Assembly (NCBI GenBank): GCA_945860335.1
Contig: CAMAQW010000084.1
Span: 1-7,059 of the forward strand
Direction of reading: 5' to 3'
Length of the DNA: 7,059 bases
Source of the DNA: Sediminibacterium ginsengisoli
GTDB lineage: Bacteria; Bacteroidota; Bacteroidia; Chitinophagales; Chitinophagaceae
Shown here: positions 1-6,679 of the stretch, piece by piece
Layout of the letters: each line of letters begins with the position of its first letter
Numbering within the stretch: position 1 is the first letter of the stretch
Made by a program: the position numbers and the translations under genes
Notes under the pieces: generated by a model
The model's database searches: none
Seen by the model: the letters and a program-made list of their open reading frames with translations, nothing else
Told to the model about the DNA's origin: nothing

Positions 1-948
1 ATTATCATAACCACTTGGCGTTCCTTCGGAAGAAGGTAATTGTGCAATTGTATTTACAAGCGCACCATTTTTGTCAAGCACTTGCATAGAAGAAGCAAAG
101 CCACCTGCGGTTACTAAATAAGAGAAGGGCTTGCTTAAAGTTCTTGTAAGAATATAATTTTTGTCGGGAGAAATACTAAAGCTATTGGTTAAGGCAGGTG
201 CACCTACTTTTGTTTCTACCCCATTTTTATTTTTAACCAACTGGCTTTTTGCTAAAAATTCAAAAACATACTCGTCGTAAGGCGATTTAATTAAATCTTG
301 GTAGGTAACACTTGGCGCCGCTTTACCTAGGTTTTCCTGAATGGTTGGACCGCTAGGCGTAATTGGCTTTTTGGCCAAAGCACTTGCTGTATTCACATTC
401 ACTTTGTAAAGTAGGGTTGCATCGTCTAACCAAACCAAGCTAGATCCTAAAATTAAATTAGCCGCTGTTTTATTGATTTTTTGACAAGTTAATATTGTTA
501 GGTCTATCACATATACATCTACTGCATTTGCTGATACATTGTAAAACGCAATTTTATTTTCTGAAGGATTCCATGTTGGGCTTAGTGCAGCAATTGAAGC
601 GGGCATACCCTTTATCACAAGTGCTTTGCTTGTAGCAATATCTTTAATGGTTAAACCTTTGATATAGTTTTGACGCGTAGGCGAAAAATTATTTGGGTTT
701 AAACGAAGACCTGCAATTTTAAATTCGGCTTGTCCTAGCTCTTCTACTAATGGATATGAAGGGCGCTCCATTACAAGCATGTATTTGGCTTTACCGTCCA
801 CACTAATAGATGGTGTAGGTGCTGCTAATAATAAGTCTGCAATTTCTTTTGGAGGAAGCTGATAAGTAGTAGTTTCTTGGGCGGCAGTGTGCAAACTAAT
901 AAGCGCTAAAACAAATAGGCTAAGTATAAAACTTGTGGTCTTTTTCAT
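1..948 (-). CDS. S9D glutamyl-endopeptidase-like serine peptidase, N-terminal part (3' end outside window)
   Basis: The frame is open for 316 codons from ATG at 948 to the window edge, with no in-frame stop, so the C-terminus is cut off by the window. Residues 1-23 form a signal peptide (KK, hydrophobic core about 7-19, cleavage probably at A23|Q24), so the product should be exported. The mature start YQLPPKEI (29-36), ERPSYP (61-66), GLRLNP (80-85), the ENLGKA/TYQDL pair (205-219) and SKPFSYLV (272-279) match the N-terminal beta-propeller of the prolyl oligopeptidase branch that includes plant chloroplast glutamyl endopeptidase. Known members are around 800 residues and cut after Glu in peptides; the Ser-Asp-His catalytic domain would lie left of position 1 and is not visible. 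It starts 43 bases after the M28 peptidase stop, so cotranscription is likely. Family call is strong from motifs; substrate is inferred. Confidence 0.86.
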   Translation of the reverse strand, partial: MKKTTSFILSLFVLALISLHTAAQETTTYQLPPKEIADLLLAAPTPSISVDGKAKYMLVMERPSYPLVEELGQAEFKIAGLRLNPNNFSPTRQNYIKGLTIKDIATSKALVIKGMPASIAALSPTWNPSENKIAFYNVSANAVDVYVIDLTILTCQKINKTAANLILGSSLVWLDDATLLYKVNVNTASALAKKPITPSGPTIQENLGKAAPSVTYQDLIKSPYDEYVFEFLAKSQLVKNKNGVETKVGAPALTNSFSISPDKNYILTRTLSKPFSYLVTAGGFASSMQVLDKNGALVNTIAQLPSSEGTPSGYDN

Positions 949-969
949 TGAATTTATTTTGAGTAAATT

Positions 970-990
970 TAATACTAATTTGGAGTATTA
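970..990. repeat. AT-rich inverted repeat in the M28-S9D gap
   Basis: TAATACT (970-976) and AGTATTA (984-990) are perfect 7-base inverted arms around a 7-base spacer. They fill about half of the 43-base gap and lie 22-42 bases upstream of the S9D start at 948. In the minus-strand transcript the hairpin is followed by AAATTTACTC rather than a U-run, so it is not a convincing terminator. It could be a weak RNA hairpin or a protein-binding dyad. The core GTATTA also recurs upstream of the CocE-like gene. Confidence 0.4.
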
Positions 991-991
991 T

Positions 992-2578
992 TTAGTTAGT
1001 TGGTGCAATTGGACCCGTACGCATTGCTTTTACTTGTGCTGGCCATTGAACTGGTTTTCCAGTTCTTCTATCGATTCCTAAATCTGCTTTGTCTCTTGGA
1101 AAAGTTGCATTGTCTTCGCAAGCCATGTATACCAAAATAGCGGTAAGCATTGCATTGTTTTTTACATCATCAAAAATAATTTTATCATAGGTGTCTCTAT
1201 TGGTATGCCAAGTATAATTAAAGTAAGACCAGTTTAATGCACCCAATGAAAAACCAGGCGCACCTACTCCAATAAAAGAAGCGTGATCACTTCCGCCACC
1301 ACCTGGAGAGCCCGGAAAAGTTGTTTTAATAGAGTCTTTCATACTATTAGGCACCGCAGCTAACCATCTTGTTAAAAATTCACCAGCATACTTAAAACCT
1401 TGTCCAGAAATATTCACAATTCTGCCAGTGCCATTGTCCTGATTAAACAAAGCCTGAAGTTTACCAACCACTTCTGGATGATCTTCCACAAATGCTCTTG
1501 AACCATTTAAGCCTTGCTCCTCACTACCCCAATGTCCTACTAAAATGGTACGCTTAGGATTTGGATACACCAACTTTAAAATGCGCATGGCTTCCATCAT
1601 GGTTAATGTTCCCGTACCATTATCGGTAGCGCCTTGGCCTGCATCCCAAGAATCAAAATGTGCCGACATCATTACATATTCATCGGGCTTTTCTGTGCCT
1701 TTAAGTTCTGCAATGGTATTAAAATTTGGAACTGTGCCTAAATCTTTGGAATCGGTTCTGATGCTAATGATTGGATTTGAACCAGATTCTACTAGGCGGT
1801 ACAATGATCCATAATCTTCTAGAGCAATATCAACTGTTGGAACTTTTGAAGTATAGGCATTAAATATTTTATCAACGCCCCAACCATTAGACCAACCATT
1901 GGTTAAAATACCTACTGCTCCGGCCTTTTCTAAAATAATAGGAAGCATGCGGGATGAATAACCTGTTTTAGCAATGCGTTTACGCCAAGCTTCTGTTTGC
2001 TCGGCACGTTCTTTTTTTAATTTATCAAATGACGCCGTCGTTGCAAATTGTTGCCAGTTGTCATCAGGTCTTCCAGTGGGCTGGTTCATGGATATCATTA
2101 CAAATTTATCTTTTACAGAAGGTAACCAACTAGCAAAAGCTAGTGAATCTAAAACATCCGGTATAATAACGATTTCCGCTTTTACAGATTTCCCTTTTGT
2201 AGAAGGACTCCAAGACAACTGCGTTCCTTCTAAGCTTTTTACTCTTGGTGAAAGCATATCAATATGCGTAATGCCACGCTCCCAGCCTTTCCACTCGCCC
2301 CACTGCTCATTGCGTGCAGTGATACCCCAGCTTGCATATTTTTCTACTGCCCAATCGTTGGCTTTTTTCATTTGAGGTGTTCCTACCAGTCTTGGTCCAA
2401 TTCCATCAAATAATTCGTGCGCCAATTTTTGTAATTGGGAATTATTAGTTTCTTCCTGTACAATTTTATCAATAACTGTTTGAGCAGATAAAATATTGGT
2501 TGTAAAAATAGAAACAATGATAAAAAGCTTTGCCATGCTTCCAGCACAACTAAAGCTAGGAAATTGAAGTATTTTCAT
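992..2578 (-). CDS. Secreted M28 metallopeptidase, carboxypeptidase Q-like
   Basis: The 528-residue product is a probable di-zinc exopeptidase acting outside the cytoplasm. The expected M28 metal and catalytic residues are all present in order: H307 and catalytic D309 in SAHFDSWDAG, D319 in TDNGTG, E353/E354 in GSEEQG, D381 in NQDNGTG and H458 in YTWHTN. GPRLVGT (61-67), WERG (99-102) and the DSWDAGQG stretch resemble mammalian carboxypeptidase Q, which releases residues from small peptides. Residues about 130-270, between the N-terminal segment and the catalytic core, look like a protease-associated insert (AVGILTN, VPTVDIALED). A signal peptide ends at A32|Q33. The first ATG (2578) gives a long polar start; an internal ATG at 2536 (M15, MAKLFIIVSIF) gives a more typical 18-residue signal peptide and may be the true start. 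It lies 29 bases after the glycosyltransferase and 43 before the S9D gene. No T9SS C-terminal sorting domain is evident. Family certain, substrate inferred. Confidence 0.93.
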   Translation of the reverse strand: MKILQFPSFSCAGSMAKLFIIVSIFTTNILSAQTVIDKIVQEETNNSQLQKLAHELFDGIGPRLVGTPQMKKANDWAVEKYASWGITARNEQWGEWKGWERGITHIDMLSPRVKSLEGTQLSWSPSTKGKSVKAEIVIIPDVLDSLAFASWLPSVKDKFVMISMNQPTGRPDDNWQQFATTASFDKLKKERAEQTEAWRKRIAKTGYSSRMLPIILEKAGAVGILTNGWSNGWGVDKIFNAYTSKVPTVDIALEDYGSLYRLVESGSNPIISIRTDSKDLGTVPNFNTIAELKGTEKPDEYVMMSAHFDSWDAGQGATDNGTGTLTMMEAMRILKLVYPNPKRTILVGHWGSEEQGLNGSRAFVEDHPEVVGKLQALFNQDNGTGRIVNISGQGFKYAGEFLTRWLAAVPNSMKDSIKTTFPGSPGGGGSDHASFIGVGAPGFSLGALNWSYFNYTWHTNRDTYDKIIFDDVKNNAMLTAILVYMACEDNATFPRDKADLGIDRRTGKPVQWPAQVKAMRTGPIAPTN

Positions 2579-2595
2579 AGTTTTAAATCTATGAA
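2574..2595. repeat. Inverted repeat enclosing the first ATG of the M28 gene
   Basis: TTCATAG (2574-2580) and CTATGAA (2589-2595) are perfect 7-base inverted arms around an 8-base A/T spacer. In the minus-strand transcript the 3' arm contains the AUG at 2578-2576, so folding would pair the first start codon of the M28 gene. The stem is weak (two G-C pairs). It may be chance in AT-rich DNA, but it bears on which of the two candidate starts (2578 or 2536) is used. Confidence 0.4.
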
Positions 2596-2607
2596 TTATT
2601 TATCAAT

Positions 2608-3495
2608 CTAACAATTTTTTACACCCTCATAATGGGCGTACTTCTTTTTAGCTCTTTTGGTAGTGTTTTCAAGGATGCCCAACCAGTATAATAGGTAAAT
2701 AATTGGGGTAATTGGGAAACGCAATAGGTCATAAAAATACCTTTCTCTGATGTAGGTAATTTTCACAAGTTTTTCTAAATAAAAGTCCGAATGCTTTTTT
2801 GCTAAGTAGCGGTGGATAATTACGTTCCGGTCTTTGTTATTAAATACGGAAATCATTGAATCCTCCACAATTCGGTAATAGTATAGCTTTTCATTTATGA
2901 AGTGAAAGACGAAATTATTTTTTGATGCACTAATCCAAAAATCCCAGTCTTCAAATCCATAACTAGGCATACAGTCATCGTAACCACCATTTTTTACCCA
3001 TACCTCTTTTTTAAAAATGGCGCAAGCGTCGGCACAGTTGCCTGTTACAAGACCTAAATCATCAAAAGGACGAACTTTAAATTGGCGCTTTTTTAATGTT
3101 GTATTTCCAAAAAATACGGGCGCTGCATAAACAATATCAGCACTATTTTTTTCTAGTACAGGAATGGCTTTATTGATATAGTTGGGATGAATTTTATTGT
3201 CGGCGTCTAGTGGTAAAATATACTGTCCAGTAGCCTTTTCAATGCCTGTATTGCGCGCTTTGCCCGGACCGCCATTTGTTTGGTGAATAACAGTATAATT
3301 TAATTTTTTTAGCTCCTCTAATTTTTGAAGTGTATTATTATCCGTAGATCCATCATCTACGATAATAATTTCGGTATTGTAATTTATTTTTTTATGATCA
3401 ATACTATCTAATGCCTCCTGAATATACTGCCCATGATTGAAACATGGAATTACAATACTTACAGTTATAGATTGATTTAGGCTACTTGCGGACAT
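2608..3495 (-). CDS. Glycosyltransferase family 2 (GT-A fold), cytosolic
   Basis: This 295-residue protein should transfer a sugar from a nucleotide-sugar to a saccharide or lipid-linked acceptor. GT-A/GT2 signatures appear in order: VSIVIPCFNHGQYI (12-25), nucleotide-binding VDDGST (46-51), GGPGKARNTGI (75-85), the metal-binding DAD at 97-99 in LPLDADN, and GFEDWDFW (180-187), whose E182/D183 fit the catalytic-base region of the galactosyltransferase-like C-terminal part. YRIVEDSM (207-214) follows. There is no signal peptide; a modest hydrophobic stretch near 260-275 (PITPIIYLLYWLGIL) might touch the membrane, and the tail is basic. Typical members work in capsule, O-antigen or exopolysaccharide assembly, but no such partner genes are visible. 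By hand count 840 bases of it are about 34% GC, against roughly 42% in sampled M28 coding sequence, which hints at separate origin. Donor and acceptor cannot be told from sequence. Confidence 0.93.
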   Translation of the reverse strand: MSASSLNQSITVSIVIPCFNHGQYIQEALDSIDHKKINYNTEIIIVDDGSTDNNTLQKLEELKKLNYTVIHQTNGGPGKARNTGIEKATGQYILPLDADNKIHPNYINKAIPVLEKNSADIVYAAPVFFGNTTLKKRQFKVRPFDDLGLVTGNCADACAIFKKEVWVKNGGYDDCMPSYGFEDWDFWISASKNNFVFHFINEKLYYYRIVEDSMISVFNNKDRNVIIHRYLAKKHSDFYLEKLVKITYIRERYFYDLLRFPITPIIYLLYWLGILENTTKRAKKKYAHYEGVKNC

Positions 3496-3504
3496 ACTAC
3501 ATAT

Positions 3505-3535
3505 AATTAACTAAATATATCATATTAAGTTAATT
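3505..3535. repeat. Long AT-rich imperfect palindrome upstream of the glycosyltransferase
   Basis: The left arm is AATTAACT (3505-3512), A, AATAT (3514-3518). The right arm is ATATT (3522-3526), A, AGTTAATT (3528-3535), with centre ATC. Thirteen of 14 positions pair, with one A/A mismatch (3513 against 3527). In the minus-strand transcript the stem begins about 20 bases after the CocE-like stop and ends 9 bases before the glycosyltransferase AUG, covering the expected ribosome landing site. There is no U-tract after it. It may be an RNA hairpin modulating translation, a processing site, or a DNA operator; function is not shown. Confidence 0.6.
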
Positions 3536-3554
3536 TACTAGAACATTTGGCAAG

Positions 3555-5441
3555 TTATTTTTTTATAATTGGTAACTTAATGACCGAAGGATATTGTTTA
3601 GAATGATGAATTTTATTTTCCACTACAATGCCTTTTGACTCGCTGTAGTTGTTTCCCCCCGTATTCATATTTCGCTCAAATCGAGGAAAATTGCTACTAG
3701 ATACTTCGATTCTAATTTTATGACCTGGTGCAAAATAATTACTTGTAACCATTGGGGTTAAATCTACTTTATACACCTTGTTATTTTCCATAAACACCTC
3801 TTTATCATAACCTTCTCTATAACGCAAACGCTGAATTGTTTCATCTAAATTATACGCCTTACCATCTGGATACACATCAATTAATTTAATTGTCACATCG
3901 GTATCGGGGCCTGTAGACGAAACAAAAAGTGTAGACTCAATAAAACCTGTAATTTCAACACCCTCTGCTAAAGCATCTGAAGTGTATACTAAAATATCGT
4001 TACGCAATTCCATTTGCGATTGATCAAAGCTACCGCCCTGAACCGCATTTCCCGTACAACAAACGTTACCACCATAAGAACCTACTGGATTCATGGGATC
4101 ATACGTAAATGCATCTGGATTGTCTTTTGCTGGAGGCAATACGACTAAAGCACCATCACCATTTCGACTATTGGCTTTACCTGCACTAGATAAAAAGAAA
4201 TTTTTTACTTCGGTATTTGGTAAAGGAAAACTTTCTGCCTGCTGCCATTTATTAGCACCCATTGTGTAATAACGAACACGAGGCTGTGTTGCTTTAAAAT
4301 CATTTTGCTGACCCTTTAATAGCATATCAAACCAACCCCATGTTAAATCATCATAATTTAACCTAGCATCTCCCACGCTTCGTTCACCAACAATCGTATT
4401 TTCTGTAGCACGCTTATAAGAGCAGTGTAAAACGGGAGCAATAATTAGGTATTGATTGTCAGCTACGCTTTTAGACTTAGCCGCATTTCGTACATGATTA
4501 AACAAAGCAATATTGGGAGCAGATGACACATCGTACCAACTTACAAACCAATATGCAGGAACTTCCATTGGCATATTATCATGATACAATCCACCATTAA
4601 ACCAAGCTGGATCATTTGGTTTTCTAACAATCATTTTTTCATAAATACCATCAGCGCCTTGCGCATTTTTAATAATGTCTTGAACTGGTAAATGTCTTAA
4701 GCCCTGCGCCCAATCTATTCGAGGCATTTCTGGACCCATGTCATAAAACTTTTGAATACGCTGTAAATCTTTTTGTTCGACACCAACAGGAAGCTTAGGA
4801 GCCATTTTATCATGTTGCGTTCCGTATAACCAAGATGTAAATAACATTTGTTGCGCACCACCACGGTACCAGTTACCCTGCTCCATAAATTTACCGACCC
4901 TACCCACACCTGCTCCAAAGCCCTGTGCAACCATTGCGGCTAATGCAGGATGGTTTTGTGATGCAACCGCCATTTGCCACTCTGCTGTAGAAGAGCAACC
5001 AATGAGGCCCACTTTACCATTGCTCCATGCTTGCTTACTCATCCAATCGAGCGCATCATAACCATCAGTAATTGGTGTTCCTAAAATATCCCACTCCCCT
5101 TCCGAAAAAAATCGGCCACGCTCATTTTGAACAACATACACATAACCACGACTCACGGCCTGATAAGCATCCTCTAGCGCACGCGTAGTCATTTTTCCAT
5201 CTACCCAAGTATTAAAATTATAGGGCGTACGAGAAAATACAATGGGGTGTTTACCGTTCCCTTTTGGGCGGTAAATATCTGTAGCCAAGCGAATACCATC
5301 TCGCATAGGCATCATTACTTTTTGGTCAATCACGGCAATAGAATCAAGCCTTCTATAAATTAGGGCAGTGTCTTGTGCGGAAATAGATTGTGTAATAGCA
5401 GTACATGCTAATAAGCCAATAAAAAGTACTAGTTTTTTCAT
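3555..5441 (-). CDS. Secreted CocE/NonD-family alpha/beta hydrolase (X-Pro dipeptidyl-peptidase S15-like)
   Basis: This 628-residue exported serine hydrolase belongs to the family of cocaine esterase, glutaryl-7-ACA acylase and X-Pro dipeptidyl peptidases, which cleave esters, amides or N-terminal dipeptides. MRDGIRLATDIYRP (46-59) opens the catalytic domain; Y74 in RTPYN fits the oxyanion tyrosine; ERGRFFSEGEW (107-117) and DGYDALDWM (126-134) are family signatures. The triad is probably S150 (GCSS), D304 (SWYD) and H339 (APVLHC). A helical cap lies around 180-290 and a jelly-roll C-terminal domain from about 370 to 628, ending in PGHKIRIEVSSSNFPRF (572-588). The nucleophile elbow reads GCSSTAE rather than the usual GxSYxG. 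The signal peptide could be cut at A22|Q23, though LLAC at 10-13 offers a possible lipoprotein site. It starts 50 bases after GH18 and ends 59 before the glycosyltransferase. Substrate (peptide, ester or beta-lactam-like amide) is not predictable. Confidence 0.92.
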   Translation of the reverse strand: MKKLVLFIGLLACTAITQSISAQDTALIYRRLDSIAVIDQKVMMPMRDGIRLATDIYRPKGNGKHPIVFSRTPYNFNTWVDGKMTTRALEDAYQAVSRGYVYVVQNERGRFFSEGEWDILGTPITDGYDALDWMSKQAWSNGKVGLIGCSSTAEWQMAVASQNHPALAAMVAQGFGAGVGRVGKFMEQGNWYRGGAQQMLFTSWLYGTQHDKMAPKLPVGVEQKDLQRIQKFYDMGPEMPRIDWAQGLRHLPVQDIIKNAQGADGIYEKMIVRKPNDPAWFNGGLYHDNMPMEVPAYWFVSWYDVSSAPNIALFNHVRNAAKSKSVADNQYLIIAPVLHCSYKRATENTIVGERSVGDARLNYDDLTWGWFDMLLKGQQNDFKATQPRVRYYTMGANKWQQAESFPLPNTEVKNFFLSSAGKANSRNGDGALVVLPPAKDNPDAFTYDPMNPVGSYGGNVCCTGNAVQGGSFDQSQMELRNDILVYTSDALAEGVEITGFIESTLFVSSTGPDTDVTIKLIDVYPDGKAYNLDETIQRLRYREGYDKEVFMENNKVYKVDLTPMVTSNYFAPGHKIRIEVSSSNFPRFERNMNTGGNNYSESKGIVVENKIHHSKQYPSVIKLPIIKK

Positions 5442-5462
5442 GTATTAGGTATTAAGTAATAC
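5442..5462. repeat. Three GTATTA repeats (two direct, one inverted) abutting the CocE-like start
   Basis: GTATTA occurs at 5442-5447 and 5449-5454, and its inverse TAATAC at 5457-5462. The last two form a perfect dyad GTATTA-AG-TAATAC. The block sits directly against the ATG at 5441-5439. It could be an operator or a small hairpin in the 5' leader, or chance in AT-rich DNA. The same core makes the dyad at 970-990. Confidence 0.4.
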
Positions 5463-5491
5463 TGAATTTACGGATTTTTTTTAGAAACCGG

Positions 5492-6574
5492 TTAATAAGA
5501 CCTTCCTAATGTGTCACATACCGCTTTTAATAAAGACAATCCATCATTACGATCCTGCCCTTTTTCCCACATCATAATTCCATTAGCCATTGATTGTGCT
5601 AATTTTGCTTTGCGTTTAACGGTAGGCAATCCATTGTAATAAATGGTGTAATTGTTAAAGCCGCCTGCACTAACTACTGCCGAATCTGATAGTGCGCTTC
5701 CCGATCCGTTGGTAATGGTGTTGTATGTTAATACAGTTCCTGTCTGTGTTATTCCGCTTGGCCTACCATATGCTGGAATTCCTAGTACTGCTTTGGAAGC
5801 TGGCATGCCTCTTGTAGTAATCCAATAATTAAGAGAAGTTTGCGCTAGTGCCATATCACTATGGTGTCTAAACGGAACCGTTGTACTAAAATCGTCGTAT
5901 GACATGATGTTAAAAAAATCAACCGCATTACTAGTCCATAAACTACTACTGATGGCATCACGCACTGCGCCAGCATATTTTCCAGCAGTTATGGCAGCAG
6001 ATAAATAATATTTAGCCCCTGTATGGCATGAATCACTTAACTCTCTCATAAACGAAGTATAAGTAACATCGGTTCCATCGTCGGTTCTAGGGAATTCCCA
6101 ATCTACATCTACGCCGTGTAAACCATAAGTTCGAACTACTTGCATGATTGATTTTACAAAGCTATTACGCCCAGCGGGTGTAGTAGCCATGTTTTTAAAA
6201 TCGGCAGCCAAGCCAGCAATACTTATAAAAACTTTTGCATTATTTGATTTTGCTTTTGAAATAACAGTAGTAAAAACAGAAGGATTTGCAACCGTCAATC
6301 CGCCTGTTGAAGTAACATTGGCAAATGCATAATTTATAACATTACACATCCGAAATTTTTGATCAGGCACAAGAGCAGGATCTCGATAGCTAGGAAAATA
6401 TCCAACCACATAAAAACCAAATGGTGGCGGCGGAGTAATGTTATTTCCTACAGGTGGTGTTACTACAGGTGGAATTGTAGGCGTAATAGTTTGATCTTTT
6501 TTACTACAGGCAACAACAAATAAAATAATCGAAGCAACAAGAAAGTGTCGCGTATTAAATAGTTTTCTTTTCAT
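5492..6574 (-). CDS. GH18 chitinase-like glycoside hydrolase, lipoprotein
   Basis: This 360-residue protein is a probable lipid-anchored hydrolase of beta-1,4-linked N-acetylglucosamine glycans (chitin, peptidoglycan-type or N-glycan core). Residues 1-22 are a lipoprotein signal, with lipobox VVAC putting the lipidated cysteine at C23. A Pro/Thr-rich linker (about 31-52) follows. The TIM barrel starts at VVGYFPSYR (56-64), with beta strands NVINYAFANV (78-87), KVFISIAG (114-121), GVDVDWEFP (154-162), FFNIMSYDD (220-228) and NGIMMWEKGQD (331-341). The catalytic set is D156, D158 and E160 with Y226/D227, all intact, so activity is expected. The first position of the DGxDxDxE motif is H153, and the SxGG strand reads SIAG. 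Only about 55 residues separate GIPAYG (265-270) from the last strand, so the alpha+beta insertion domain of processive chitinases is absent or very small. A 105-base gap separates it from the ALDH gene; the CocE-like gene follows 50 bases later. Confidence 0.93.
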   Translation of the reverse strand: MKRKLFNTRHFLVASIILFVVACSKKDQTITPTIPPVVTPPVGNNITPPPPFGFYVVGYFPSYRDPALVPDQKFRMCNVINYAFANVTSTGGLTVANPSVFTTVISKAKSNNAKVFISIAGLAADFKNMATTPAGRNSFVKSIMQVVRTYGLHGVDVDWEFPRTDDGTDVTYTSFMRELSDSCHTGAKYYLSAAITAGKYAGAVRDAISSSLWTSNAVDFFNIMSYDDFSTTVPFRHHSDMALAQTSLNYWITTRGMPASKAVLGIPAYGRPSGITQTGTVLTYNTITNGSGSALSDSAVVSAGGFNNYTIYYNGLPTVKRKAKLAQSMANGIMMWEKGQDRNDGLSLLKAVCDTLGRSY

Positions 6575-6679
6575 AATAAATAGTTCGTTTCAATACCAAA
6601 TAACCGCCTCAAAAAAAACTAAATATATAAATAAAAAATACTATTAAAAAATTGTGTTTAACGAGACATGGAAAACTAG
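6575..6679 (-). promoter_or_regulatory. AT-rich intergenic region, probable promoter and leader of the GH18 gene
   Basis: This 105-base gap is the largest in the window; 6611-6660 has only four G/C in 50 bases. On the minus strand TATATTTA (6627-6620) matches seven of eight positions of the Bacteroidota -7 consensus TAnnTTTG, but no TTTG lies at the expected distance upstream, so the promoter assignment is tentative. No GC-rich hairpin follows the ALDH stop, so I see no clear terminator for that gene. The sequence before the GH18 ATG has no Shine-Dalgarno, as at every other start here. Confidence 0.3.

Noticed and set aside
970..990. Intrinsic terminator after the M28 gene
   Set aside because: The stem is almost pure A/T and is not followed by a U-run in the transcript.
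887..1081. 64-codon plus-strand open frame spanning the M28-S9D gap
   Set aside because: It overlaps the S9D signal peptide and the M28 C-terminus on the other strand, has no recognisable domain and is probably chance.
1545..2375. Two plus-strand open frames (1545-1814 and 1974-2375) inside the M28 gene
   Set aside because: Both are antisense shadows of a gene with clear catalytic motifs; their translations show no family features.
4715..4930. 71-codon minus-strand frame inside the CocE-like gene
   Set aside because: It is an alternative frame of a continuous 628-codon gene with family motifs on both sides; there is no frameshift evidence.
5442..6574. Polysaccharide utilisation locus
   Set aside because: A GH18 gene alone is not enough; no SusC/SusD pair, sugar transporter or regulator is present in the window.
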